NCBI GenBank assembly: GCA_012520205.1
Contig: JAAYOT010000232.1
Coordinates: forward strand, 1 to 42,404
Direction of reading: 5' to 3'
DNA from: Clostridiales bacterium
GTDB taxonomy: Bacteria; Bacillota; Clostridia; Clostridiales; Clostridiaceae
DNA: 42,404 nucleotides
The translations under genes were made by a program, and so were the position numbers. Below, in pieces: positions 10,470-19,472 of this stretch (the first letter of the stretch is position 1; each line of letters starts with the position of its first letter). Below the pieces are notes generated by a model. That model ran no database searches, was not told the DNA's origin, and saw only the letters and a list, made by a program, of their open reading frames with translations.

Positions 10470-11132
10470 ATGAAAAAAATATTTAAATTAATTTCAGATT
10501 TATTTTTATCTTTAATTGCAGCATTATTTACAGTTGGCATATCTGTAATTACTGTGTTAAACATTAAGTCTATTTATGTTTACGCTATAGATAAGTATGA
10601 TCTTTTAAAGGAAGTAAAAATAACAAAAGAAATGTTGCTAGAAGATTATAAAGGACTTATTAATTATCTACAAAATCCCTTTATAGAAAAACTTAAATTT
10701 AATAACTTCATAATGAGTGAAGGGGGAGAATTTCATTTTTATGAAGTTAAAAAAATATTTTTAGGAATATATTTAATAGTTATTTTATCTATAATAATAT
10801 TTTCTATTTACTTATTATTAAAAAAGTATAAAAAAGAAAAAAATGAAATAGTAAAAATATTTAATAATGGTGCAAATATATTAATTACTATCTTTACCAT
10901 ATTATTAATTGCAATTACTACTAATTTTTCAAAGGCCTTTGTTATTTTTCATAAAATATTTTTTAAAAATGACTACTGGATTTTCGATGAAAAAACAGAT
11001 CCAATTATAAAAGTGTTACCAGAAGATGTTTTTAAGCTATATGCAATAATAATTGTAGCTTTAATTGTAATCTTTATAATAATATACAAAATTTTATACT
11101 ATAAAAGTAAAAAAAGGTCTATAATTAAATAA
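10470..11132 (+). CDS. Hypothetical membrane protein, about 4 TM
   Basis: ORF with hydrophobic segments and RBS GTGGGGAAG; no family recognised. Confidence 0.65.
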   Translation: MKKIFKLISDLFLSLIAALFTVGISVITVLNIKSIYVYAIDKYDLLKEVKITKEMLLEDYKGLINYLQNPFIEKLKFNNFIMSEGGEFHFYEVKKIFLGIYLIVILSIIIFSIYLLLKKYKKEKNEIVKIFNNGANILITIFTILLIAITTNFSKAFVIFHKIFFKNDYWIFDEKTDPIIKVLPEDVFKLYAIIIVALIVIFIIIYKILYYKSKKRSIIK

Positions 11133-11146
11133 GGATGATTTTAAGC

Positions 11147-11193
11147 AAAAAGGAGATATTTCAAAACAAAGTTTAAGAAATACCTCTTTTTTA
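11147..11193 (+). terminator. Rho-independent terminator
   Basis: AAAAAGGAGATATTTC ... GAAATACCTCTTTTTT with a T-tract. Confidence 0.7.
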
Positions 11194-11252
11194 TTTATTA
11201 AAAAAATTCTATTATAGATTTTTAACTCGTTGAAAATCATCCGAAATTGTGT

Positions 11253-11302
11253 ATTATGAATTGTGAATTGAAAACTAAAAATTGAAAACTGAAAACTGAA
11301 TC
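11253..11302. repeat. Degenerate AT-rich intergenic tandem repeat
   Basis: ATTATGAATTGTGAATTGAAAACTAAAAATTGAAAACTGAAAACTGAA. It shares an exact 18-mer (inverted) with 24573-24590 and an exact 15-mer with 20677-20691. Confidence 0.8.
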
Positions 11303-11315
11303 CGAGGGGTGTATT

Positions 11316-13751
11316 ATGGTAGATAAAAAATATGAAATATTAGAAAAGTATTTTGGATATAAAACATTTAGAAAAGGCCAAGAAAATATAATTAACAGTA
11401 TTATAAATAGTGATGATGTTTTGGCAATTATGCCAACTGGTGGTGGAAAGTCTTTATGTTATCAAATACCAGCCTTAATTTTAGATGGGGTAACAATAGT
11501 AATTTCACCTTTAATATCTTTAATGAAAGATCAGGTTGATACCCTTAAGGCTATGGGAATAGAAGCTGCATTTTTAAATAGTTCATTAACTACTAGTGAA
11601 TTTAATGAAATTATATATAACATAGAAAAAAATATGTATAAAATAATTTATGTAGCCCCAGAAAGGCTTGAATCTTATGAGTTTATTATGGCTATATCAA
11701 ATTGTGATGTAAGGCAAGTTGCTATTGACGAAGCTCACTGTGTTTCCCAATGGGGACATGACTTTAGATCAAGCTACAAAAGAATAAAGTATTTTATAGA
11801 AAAATTAAATAGAAGACCAATAATAACTGCTTTTACAGCAACAGCAACGGAAGAAGTTAAAAGAGATATTATAACATTACTTGGTTTAGAAAACCCTAAA
11901 ATATATGTTACAGGTTTTAATAGGGAAAATTTATTTATTAATATATTAAAAGGAGAGAATAAAAAAGATTATTTACTTAAATATATTAATGAAAATAAAG
12001 ATGAATCAGGAATTATCTATGCAGCTACAAGAAAGGAAGTTGATAATATATGCCAATTGCTAATAACAAAGGGCTATAAAGCTTCTAAGTACCATGCTGG
12101 TCTGAAGGATGAAGAAAGAAAGATAAATCAAGATGATTTTATTAATGATAGAATTAATATTATGGTTGCTACAAATGCCTTCGGAATGGGAATAGATAAA
12201 CCAAACATTAGATATGTAATTCATTATAACATGCCTAAGAATATTGAAAGTTACTATCAAGAAATAGGTAGGGCAGGAAGAGATGGAGATAAAAGTGAAT
12301 GTATTTTATTATTTTCTCCAGGAGATGTACAAACGCAAAAATATTTAATAGAAGTCAGCACAGAAAATCCTTTAAGGAAGCAAAATCAATATAACAAGCT
12401 AAGGCAAATGGAAGAACTAATTTATAGTAATGGCTGTTACAAAAAATATATATTAAGTTATTTTGGAGAAATTTTAGAAGAAGATTGTAACAATTGCAGC
12501 AGCTGCTTAAGTGAGGGTGAAATAGTTGATAGAACAATAGATGCACAAAAGGTTTTATCTTGTATTTATAGAATGAAAAGACCCTTTGGAATTTCTATGA
12601 TAGTAGATGTATTAAGAGGATCAAAAAATAGTAGAGTTTTAGGTTTTAAGTTTAACGAACTAACAACTTATGGGATAATGAAAGAATATAGCCAGGAAGA
12701 ATTAAAAACCTTTATAAATACCTTAATTGCCCACGGATATATTGATTATTTAGAAGGAACTTATCCTGTAGTTAAACCAAATAATAAGTCTCTTAAAGTA
12801 ATTAAAGGGGAAGTTAAAGTGGAATTTAAAGAAGTACAGGTTAAGAAGATCCATGATGAAGATAATAAACTATTTGAGATATTAAAAGAATTACGTCTGC
12901 AAATTTCAAAAGAAGAAAATCTTCCACCTTATGTTATTTTTGGAGATGTGGCATTAAAGGAAATGTGTAAGTATTATCCTACAACTAGGGAAAATTTTAT
13001 TAATATCTCCGGTGTTGGAGAAGTAAAACTTGAAAAGTATGGAGATATTTTTATTGAAGCAATATTAAAATATGTTAATGAAAATAATATAAAAATAGTA
13101 AATGAAATAGTTGATGAAAACAGCAATGATACTTATTTAAATGTAGAAGTAAATGAAGAATTATTAAGTAAACTTATGAATTTAAGAAAGGAAGCTGCTA
13201 AAAAGGAAGGGGTATTAGATAGAATAATAGTAAAAGTTAGAAGTTTAAAAGAAATAAGTGGAAGATACCCAAGAACTGTTGAAGAACTAGCTGATATTTC
13301 AGGTATAGGCAAGAAAAAAATAGAGCAATATGGAGAGAGTATTTTAGAAGTAGTTAATACCTTTATTAAAGAAAACAATATTAATGTTAACTTTATAAAA
13401 AAAGGTAAGAGAAAAATAGCATTAAATGGGGATATTAGAACAGATGATGAAATAGCTATAGATCTATTAAAAGAAAATAATACATTAGAAGAAATAGCGA
13501 ATAAAGTTGATGTGTCTATATCAACAATATTAGGTTATATTACAGATTATATTAAAGAAAAGGGACCATTAAACCTTAACCTAAACTTAGAAGAATACTA
13601 TAATGAAGAAGAGAAAAAAGAAATATTAGAAGCAATAAGTAAATATGGTACAGATAAAATAAGCTTAATAAAACAAGCTGTAAGCAGGGAAATAAGATAT
13701 GAGGCTATAAGAAGCGTAATTCTTGAAGAATATTATAATGAATTTTTCTAA
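11316..13751 (+). CDS. recQ: ATP-dependent DNA helicase RecQ with tandem HRDC domains and a C-terminal HTH_40-like domain
   Basis: MPTGGGKSLCYQIP, DEAHCVSQWGHDFR, QEIGRAGRDG, four-Cys zinc motif (CYKKYILSYFGEILEEDCNNCSSC), two HRDC-like segments (ISGVGEVKLEKYG; ISGIGKKKIEQYG). Confidence 0.97.
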   Translation: MVDKKYEILEKYFGYKTFRKGQENIINSIINSDDVLAIMPTGGGKSLCYQIPALILDGVTIVISPLISLMKDQVDTLKAMGIEAAFLNSSLTTSEFNEIIYNIEKNMYKIIYVAPERLESYEFIMAISNCDVRQVAIDEAHCVSQWGHDFRSSYKRIKYFIEKLNRRPIITAFTATATEEVKRDIITLLGLENPKIYVTGFNRENLFINILKGENKKDYLLKYINENKDESGIIYAATRKEVDNICQLLITKGYKASKYHAGLKDEERKINQDDFINDRINIMVATNAFGMGIDKPNIRYVIHYNMPKNIESYYQEIGRAGRDGDKSECILLFSPGDVQTQKYLIEVSTENPLRKQNQYNKLRQMEELIYSNGCYKKYILSYFGEILEEDCNNCSSCLSEGEIVDRTIDAQKVLSCIYRMKRPFGISMIVDVLRGSKNSRVLGFKFNELTTYGIMKEYSQEELKTFINTLIAHGYIDYLEGTYPVVKPNNKSLKVIKGEVKVEFKEVQVKKIHDEDNKLFEILKELRLQISKEENLPPYVIFGDVALKEMCKYYPTTRENFINISGVGEVKLEKYGDIFIEAILKYVNENNIKIVNEIVDENSNDTYLNVEVNEELLSKLMNLRKEAAKKEGVLDRIIVKVRSLKEISGRYPRTVEELADISGIGKKKIEQYGESILEVVNTFIKENNINVNFIKKGKRKIALNGDIRTDDEIAIDLLKENNTLEEIANKVDVSISTILGYITDYIKEKGPLNLNLNLEEYYNEEEKKEILEAISKYGTDKISLIKQAVSREIRYEAIRSVILEEYYNEFF

Positions 13752-14335
13752 AACAGAAGATATATGTTTATCTTTGTGATAAATTAATTTAAAACTTCTA
13801 TATAATTTTATATCAGTTATGGGAATATGTACTATATTATCTTGGTGTAATAAAGTTGCTTTTGATAGTATAGATAAGCCTTGTTCAGAAGCAACAATAT
13901 TTAAAATAGAATCGGCACTGTGGCATACCCATTTTTGAACAATTAGTATATTCTTTGACTTAGCAAAGTCCATTAAAAATTCTCTGGTTCCAGAGCCTTC
14001 CTCCCTAAGTACAAAATCCTGATTTTTTAAATCTTCTAATAGAATGGATTTTTTAGAAGTAAGAGGTGATTTTTGCCACAAATAAGGATCATTTTATCAT
14101 CATAAATTTTTTTAGATATAACCTCTTTTGTCTAGATATTACCTTCTATTACAGCAATATCTAGACTTCCGGAAGTGATTTTTTTAATAATATTTTTTGA
14201 GTTATCTATTTATGCACGAACACTAACAGAAGGATTTTCTTTTTCAAACTGTGAAATAATATCGCTCATAAAAAAACTTCCTACAGTAAGGGATGCTCCC
14301 ACATGTAAAGTAGGATTATTAGAAATATAAATATT
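13742..14335 (-). pseudogene. Remnant of a LysR-family regulator (substrate-binding domain only)
   Basis: Minus strand reads NPTLHVGASLTVGSFFMSDIISQFEKENPSVSVRA*IDNSKNIIKKITSGSLDIAVIEGNI*TKEVISKKIYDDKMILICGKNH, then shifts frame into PLTSKKSILLEDLKNQDFVLREEGSGTREF...HISSVLEKF. In-frame stops at 14210-14212 and 14132-14134, frameshift near 14065, DNA-binding domain absent. Confidence 0.88.
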
Positions 14336-14746
14336 AAGTTTAAAAAGGGTACAGTTTCAACTATTATTGGTAAAAATGGCTGCGGAAAAACAACACTTTT
14401 AAAGACAGCTTCTAGTTTGTTGAAACCTATTTCAGGTGAAGTTCTTTTAAATGGTGAAATACTCTCTAATATGTCAAGTAAGGATATAGCTAAGAAAATT
14501 TCTTATCAATTGGAAATACTAAAAATAATAAAAGAACTAAAAAGTATGGGAAAAACAATTATTATGGTTCTACATGATTTAAGTAATGCCTTTTTTTATT
14601 CAGATATGGTTTGCTTAATGGAAAAGGGAAGCATAGCAATATATGATCTTCCTGATACTGTATTTCAAAGTAACATAATAAGTGAAATTTTTAATAATTC
14701 AGCCCCATTTCATAATCTTTTTTATAAGAGAAAGAATAATTATTAA
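14320..14746 (+). pseudogene. Remnant of an ABC transporter ATPase (iron-siderophore FecE/FepC-like)
   Basis: In-frame reading RIIRNINIKFKKGTVSTIIGKNGCGKTTLLKTASSLLKPISGEVLLNGEILSNMSSKDIAKKISYQ runs straight into LEILKIIKELKSMGKTIIMVLHDLSNAFFYSDMVCLMEKGSI. The signature motif and Walker B are missing, as is the start. Confidence 0.87.
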
Positions 14747-14787
14747 ATTTTGTAGTATTTTGTAAATGAATTAGATATAATAAAGTA

Positions 14788-14806
14788 TATACCCCGTATT
14801 GGTATA
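14788..14806. promoter_or_regulatory. Candidate CsoR-family operator
   Basis: Inverted repeat TATACC-CCGTATT-GGTATA upstream of the CsoR-family gene. Confidence 0.55.
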
Positions 14807-14826
14807 GTAATATAGGGAGGTTAACA

Positions 14827-15099
14827 ATGGAATTAGAAAATGAAAAGTTAAAAAAAGATATAATGGTAAGATTAAAGAGAATTGAGGGACAAGTAAAAGG
14901 AATTCAAGGAATGATGGAAAAAAACGTTTGTTGTCCAGATGTACTTGTTCAAATATCTGCAATAAGATCAGCAATAAATAAAGTTGGTGGTTTAACTATC
15001 GAATATTATGCAAATAATTGCTTAGGTATAGAGAAGGATTCAAAGGAGCAGGAATCCCTAAAAGAATTAATTAAGACTATAAATACCTTTGTTAAATAA
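14827..15099 (+). CDS. CsoR/CstR-family (DUF156) transcriptional repressor
   Basis: KKDIMVRLKRIEGQVKGIQGMMEKNVCCPDVLVQISAIRSAINKVGGLTIEYYANNCLG; RBS GGGAGG. Confidence 0.93.
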   Translation: MELENEKLKKDIMVRLKRIEGQVKGIQGMMEKNVCCPDVLVQISAIRSAINKVGGLTIEYYANNCLGIEKDSKEQESLKELIKTINTFVK

Positions 15100-15189
15100 A
15101 TTTTATAGTGAAAAACTATTTACAATTGAATATTATAATGATAAGATAGTTAACAAGAAATTAAACAAGAAGTTAGGTAAGAATTTAAA

Positions 15190-15466
15190 TAAAAGCAATG
15201 AAGAGAAGAAGTAAAATTAATGATCCTTCACAGAGAGTTCTATTATAGCTGGAAGTAGAATAAGGTAGTTAGTTTGAATAACATCTCGGAGCTGTACTCT
15301 GAAAGATAACAACCAGTAGGCAGTACCGGGTTCACCCGTTATAGTGATAGAGTATATATATTTGTACTCGAAGAGGCTATTATTGAGAAATAATAGTGAA
15401 TTAAGGTGGCACCATGGAAATTCACTTCCATCCTTTATATTTTTATATAAGGATGGAAGTTTTTTG
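15190..15466 (+). ncRNA. T-box leader, probably tRNA-Asn responsive
   Basis: T-box motif AAGGTGGCACCATGG at 15403-15417, followed by terminator hairpin ACTTCCATCCTT...AAGGATGGAAGT plus TTTTTT at 15424-15465; asnA downstream. Candidate specifier AAC in GATAACAACC. The 5' boundary is approximate. Confidence 0.9.
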
Positions 15467-15511
15467 TTTGTAAAAGATAAAATTTTGAAACTTATAAAAG
15501 GAGGACTTCAG

Positions 15512-16525
15512 ATGAATATTGAAGGAATAATAATACCAAAGGATTATAAAAGTAATACAACATTAATCGAAACAGAAGTAAATATAAAAAGAATCAAGGA
15601 TTTTTTTGAGAAAAAATTATCAGAAGCTCTTAATCTTATAAGAGTATCAGCCCCTTTATTTGTTGAAAGTGAAAGTGGATTAAATGATAATTTAAGCGGG
15701 GTAGAAAGACCAGTAAAATTTGATTTACTTGCAAATGGGGCGGTGGTAGAAATAGTTCACTCCTTAGCAAAATGGAAAAGATTAAGTCTTTATAGATATG
15801 GCTTTAAGGAAAATGAAGGCTTATATACGGATATGAATGCAATAAGAAGAGATGAAGAATTAGATAATATTCATTCAATATATGTAGATCAATGGGATTG
15901 GGAAAAGGTAATAAATAAAAAGGATAGAAATTTAGACACTTTAAAAGAGGTAGTTAAATCAATATATAATGTTTTTTTAGAAACAGAGAAGTTTGTAAAT
16001 AGTGAATTGATTCAAGCTGAAAATAAACTTCCAAAGGAAATCTTCTTTATAACTAGTCAAGAATTAGAGGATTTATACCCTAATTTAACATCAAAGGAAA
16101 GAGAAGATGCAATTTGTAAAGAGCATAAAGCTGTGTTTATTATGCAAATTGGAGATAAGTTAAAATCAGGAGAAAAACATGATGGAAGAAGTCCAGACTA
16201 CGACGATTGGAAGTTAAATGGAGATATATTATTATGGTATCCTTTATTAGATAGGGCAATAGAATTATCATCAATGGGAATAAGAGTTGATGAAGAAGCT
16301 TTAGATTACCAACTTAGAGTTTCAGGAAACGATGATAGGAGAAAATTAGACTTCCATAGAATGCTTCTAAATGGAGAGCTTCCTTATACAATAGGGGGAG
16401 GAATTGGACAATCAAGAATGTGTATGTTTTTCTTAAATAAGGCTCATATAGGTGAAGTTCAGGCTAGTTTTTGGGATGAAAAGAATTTAAACATCTGTAA
16501 AGAACATGGTATAGAACTACTTTAA
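15512..16525 (+). CDS. asnA: Aspartate--ammonia ligase (asparagine synthetase A)
   Basis: MNIEGIIIPKDYKSNTTLIETEVNIKRIKDFFEKKLSEALNLIRVSAPLFVESESGLNDNLSGVERPV...GGGIGQSRMCMFFL; start at 15512 after GGAGGA. The longer ORF start lies inside the T-box. Confidence 0.97.
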   Translation: MNIEGIIIPKDYKSNTTLIETEVNIKRIKDFFEKKLSEALNLIRVSAPLFVESESGLNDNLSGVERPVKFDLLANGAVVEIVHSLAKWKRLSLYRYGFKENEGLYTDMNAIRRDEELDNIHSIYVDQWDWEKVINKKDRNLDTLKEVVKSIYNVFLETEKFVNSELIQAENKLPKEIFFITSQELEDLYPNLTSKEREDAICKEHKAVFIMQIGDKLKSGEKHDGRSPDYDDWKLNGDILLWYPLLDRAIELSSMGIRVDEEALDYQLRVSGNDDRRKLDFHRMLLNGELPYTIGGGIGQSRMCMFFLNKAHIGEVQASFWDEKNLNICKEHGIELL

Positions 16526-16732
16526 ATCAGGTTACAGTTCAAAGTTCGCAGTGCAGAATTAAGCTAATAATTCAAGTAACTGAATTATTTAGAGTATAAA
16601 ATTAAAAAGAAACTATTTTAAAATGTTAAATAATAAAAGTTATTGACAAATATAAATAATTATTTAATAATGTATGTATATTGAATATATATTAAACTTA
16701 TGATTGTATAAGTTTTTAAGGAGGAAAAATAA

Positions 16733-16921
16733 ATGAAAGCATTCGTTGATGAAAATACATGTATATCTTGTGGACTATGTGAAGGTATTTGTCCTGAAGT
16801 ATTCTCACTAGAAACTGGAGTATCTCAAGCTATAGAAGGAATAATTCCAGCTGAGCATGAAGATGCTACAAGAGAAGCTTGTGAAGGATGTCCTGTATCA
16901 GCTATATCAATAGAAGAATAG
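16733..16921 (+). CDS. Ferredoxin, single [4Fe-4S] cluster
   Basis: CISCGLCEGICPEVF ... ACEGCPVSAI; 62 aa; RBS AAGGAGG. Confidence 0.94.
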   Translation: MKAFVDENTCISCGLCEGICPEVFSLETGVSQAIEGIIPAEHEDATREACEGCPVSAISIEE

Positions 16922-16961
16922 TTATTCTAGCGGATAGTTAAAAGGCTGCGGTTCACAGTTA

Positions 16962-17008
16962 AGTAGGCTTATTCAAAGTAAATATTTGAATAAGTCTACT
17001 TTTGCTTT
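16962..17008 (+). terminator. Terminator between the convergent ferredoxin and ThrE-like genes
   Basis: AGTAGGCTTATTCAAA / TTTGAATAAGTCTACT followed by a T-rich run. Confidence 0.75.
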
Positions 17009-17018
17009 TTTCCCTATA

Positions 17019-17783
17019 CTAGTGGCCTCCTAAGAAATTAAACCAAAAGCTCAATACAAGGCCTGTCCCAATAGCTATTGATATAGCAATTAAAAAGGCT
17101 TCAGCGGCCCTTATTAACCCTGCTAATAAGTCACCTGAAATTGTATCTCTTATTGCATTAGTAATTGCAAGTCCTGGAACTAAAAGCATAATTGATCCTA
17201 TAATAGTTTTGTCCATATTGCTAATAAGATTTAATTGTTGTAATACAATAGAAAAACTTGCGGCAATAGAGGCGCAAATAGAGTTTATAAAAAATTCATT
17301 TATTCCTAGTTCCGAAAATTTATTTGAAGCAAGTTTTATTATTGAGCCAATAAAAAATGCTGAAATAGCTTCTTTAAGTTCACCATGAATTAATAAAACA
17401 AAACAAAAAGCACTAAAGGCGGAAAATAATATTTCAATTTTTTTACTGTATCTTTCGCCATTACTAATAATTTCTAATTCTTTTTTTAAATCAGAAACTG
17501 ATAAATTTTTAGATATAATATTTCGTGATAAGTAATTTACTTTATCTACCTTGTTTAAATCAATAGTTCTTTTTGAGATTCTTCTTATAAGTGAATAGGT
17601 TCTGCCCTGGTCAATGATAGAAACCATAATTCCGGTAGGTGTAACAAAGCTTTCTGCTTCTTCAATACCGTAAATCTTGCAAATTCTCCAAATTGTTTCT
17701 TCTACCCTATAAGTTTCTCCCCCAGATTCAAGAATTATTTTACCTGCAAAGGTGGCTACATGAAGCAGTTCATTCATATCCAT
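17019..17783 (-). CDS. Threonine/serine exporter ThrE N-terminal-type protein (DUF1212, YjjP-like)
   Basis: MDMNELLHVATFAGKIILESGGETYRVEETIWRICKIYGIEEAESFVTPTGIMVSI is characteristic of DUF1212. Confidence 0.88.
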   Translation of the reverse strand: MDMNELLHVATFAGKIILESGGETYRVEETIWRICKIYGIEEAESFVTPTGIMVSIIDQGRTYSLIRRISKRTIDLNKVDKVNYLSRNIISKNLSVSDLKKELEIISNGERYSKKIEILFSAFSAFCFVLLIHGELKEAISAFFIGSIIKLASNKFSELGINEFFINSICASIAASFSIVLQQLNLISNMDKTIIGSIMLLVPGLAITNAIRDTISGDLLAGLIRAAEAFLIAISIAIGTGLVLSFWFNFLGGH

Positions 17784-18008
17784 AACTTTACTTTCACTCC
17801 ATCATTTAAAAATTATAATATATTATACCATGATAAAAATATAATAATAAAAATATTATAGCAAAACTTATTATACAACTAATAATACAAGTAAAAAGGA
17901 AATTAATACATATAAATTTGTAAAAAGAAATATTAAAAATAAAATATTAATTGATTATTGTAGAATTGTTATATATAATTTTACTAAAAAGTGAAAAGGG
18001 TGGTTATT

Positions 18009-19244
18009 ATGAATTTTGAAGTAATCTCAAAAACAGACAAAGAAATTTTTGAATTAATTGAAATGGAATTAAAAAGGCAGCAGGATGGAATAGAGCTTAT
18101 TGCTTCTGAAAATTTTGCATCTAAAGCTGTAATGGAGGCAATGGGGTCTTATTTAACTAATAAGTATGCTGAAGGTTATCCAGGTAAAAGATATTATGGT
18201 GGATGCCATATAGTTGATCAAGTAGAAGAATTAGCTAGAGAAAGAGCAAAAGAGCTTTTTGGAGCAGAGCATGCAAATGTTCAGCCCCATTCAGGATCTC
18301 AAGCAAATATGGCAGTTTATATGTCAATTCTTCAACCGGGAGATACAGTTTTAGGCATGGACTTAAGTCATGGAGGTCATTTAACTCATGGTTCAGGAGT
18401 AAACTTTTCTGGAAAATTATTTAACTTTGTTTCCTATGGGGTGAATAAGGAAACAGAAACTATAGATTATGATGAAGTAAGAGAAATGGCATTAAAGCAT
18501 AAACCAAAGCTTATAGTTGCAGGAGCTAGTGCATATTCAAGAGTTATCGACTTTAAAATTTTTAGGGAAATTGCAGATGAAGTTAATGCTTATTTCATGG
18601 TAGATATGGCTCATATTGCTGGCCTTGTAGCGGCAGGAGAACATCCATCACCAGTACCATATGCAGATTTTGTAACTTCTACAACTCATAAAACATTAAG
18701 AGGGCCAAGGGGAGGCTTAATCCTTTGTAAAGAAGAATATGCAAAGCAAGTTGATAAAACAATATTCCCAGGAATTCAAGGGGGTCCATTAATACATACA
18801 ATAGCTGCAAAGGCCGTATGTTTTAAAGAAGCATTAGATCCAAGTTTTAAAGAATATACTAAAAAGGTTGTTTTAAATTCAATAACTTTAGCAGAAGAAT
18901 TAAAAAAACATGGATTTAAAATAGTATCAAATGGAACAGACAATCACTTAATATTGGTAGATTTAACAAGTAAAGATATTACTGGAAAAGATGCAGAAAT
19001 ATTATTAGATTCTATTGGAATTACTGTAAACAAGAATACTGTTCCTAATGAAACAAGAAAACCATCAATAACTTCAGGAATAAGAATAGGAACGCCAGCA
19101 GTTACTACAAGAGGATTTAATACTGAAGATATGAAGGAAATAGCTTCAATTATAAATGATGCTTTATCAGTTAAGGAACCAGATATCCAAGCTTTGAAAG
19201 ATAGAGTTAGCAAGTTATGTGAGAATCATCCTTTATATGTTTAA
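18009..19244 (+). CDS. glyA: Serine hydroxymethyltransferase
   Basis: [52 protein letters not shown]; start at the Met of MNFEVIS. Confidence 0.98.
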   Translation: MNFEVISKTDKEIFELIEMELKRQQDGIELIASENFASKAVMEAMGSYLTNKYAEGYPGKRYYGGCHIVDQVEELARERAKELFGAEHANVQPHSGSQANMAVYMSILQPGDTVLGMDLSHGGHLTHGSGVNFSGKLFNFVSYGVNKETETIDYDEVREMALKHKPKLIVAGASAYSRVIDFKIFREIADEVNAYFMVDMAHIAGLVAAGEHPSPVPYADFVTSTTHKTLRGPRGGLILCKEEYAKQVDKTIFPGIQGGPLIHTIAAKAVCFKEALDPSFKEYTKKVVLNSITLAEELKKHGFKIVSNGTDNHLILVDLTSKDITGKDAEILLDSIGITVNKNTVPNETRKPSITSGIRIGTPAVTTRGFNTEDMKEIASIINDALSVKEPDIQALKDRVSKLCENHPLYV

Positions 19245-19245
19245 T

Positions 19246-19262
19246 ATTTTGCGAAGCAAAAT
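19246..19262. repeat. Triloop mini-hairpin after the glyA stop
   Basis: ATTTTGC-GAA-GCAAAAT, contains GCGAAGC. Confidence 0.7.
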
Positions 19263-19321
19263 AATGCAGAATGCACAATGTCCTTTCTACATTATACATT
19301 AAAAAGTGGTGAATATTACTA

Positions 19322-19378
19322 GGCGAAGATAAATAGGATATGTGAAATGAACATATCCTATTTATCTTCGCCTTTTAT
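19322..19378 (+). terminator. Strong Rho-independent terminator
   Basis: Perfect 21-bp stem GGCGAAGATAAATAGGATATG / CATATCCTATTTATCTTCGCC followed by TTTTATTT. Confidence 0.93.
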
Positions 19379-19472
19379 TTTATTATAAATTAAAAAATTA
19401 ATAACCTTATCTTCGGCATAATGTTAAATTTTCAAAAGTAAGATATTACTATGAAAGTTTAGGAGGGGTTTA

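Noticed and set aside
9109-11132. APC permease plus membrane protein as a novel transport system
   Set aside because: Nothing beyond adjacency links them, and the permease is an ordinary APC family member.
11253-11302. Possible CRISPR array
   Set aside because: Units are short, degenerate and contiguous with no unique spacers, and no cas genes are in the window.
14771-14974. Minus-strand ORF overlapping the CsoR-like gene
   Set aside because: Hydrophobic low-complexity shadow of the CsoR-family CDS and its operator.
15344-15511. N-terminal extension of AsnA in the ORF track
   Set aside because: This stretch is the T-box anti-terminator and terminator; the real start at 15512 has a good RBS and the AsnA N-terminus.
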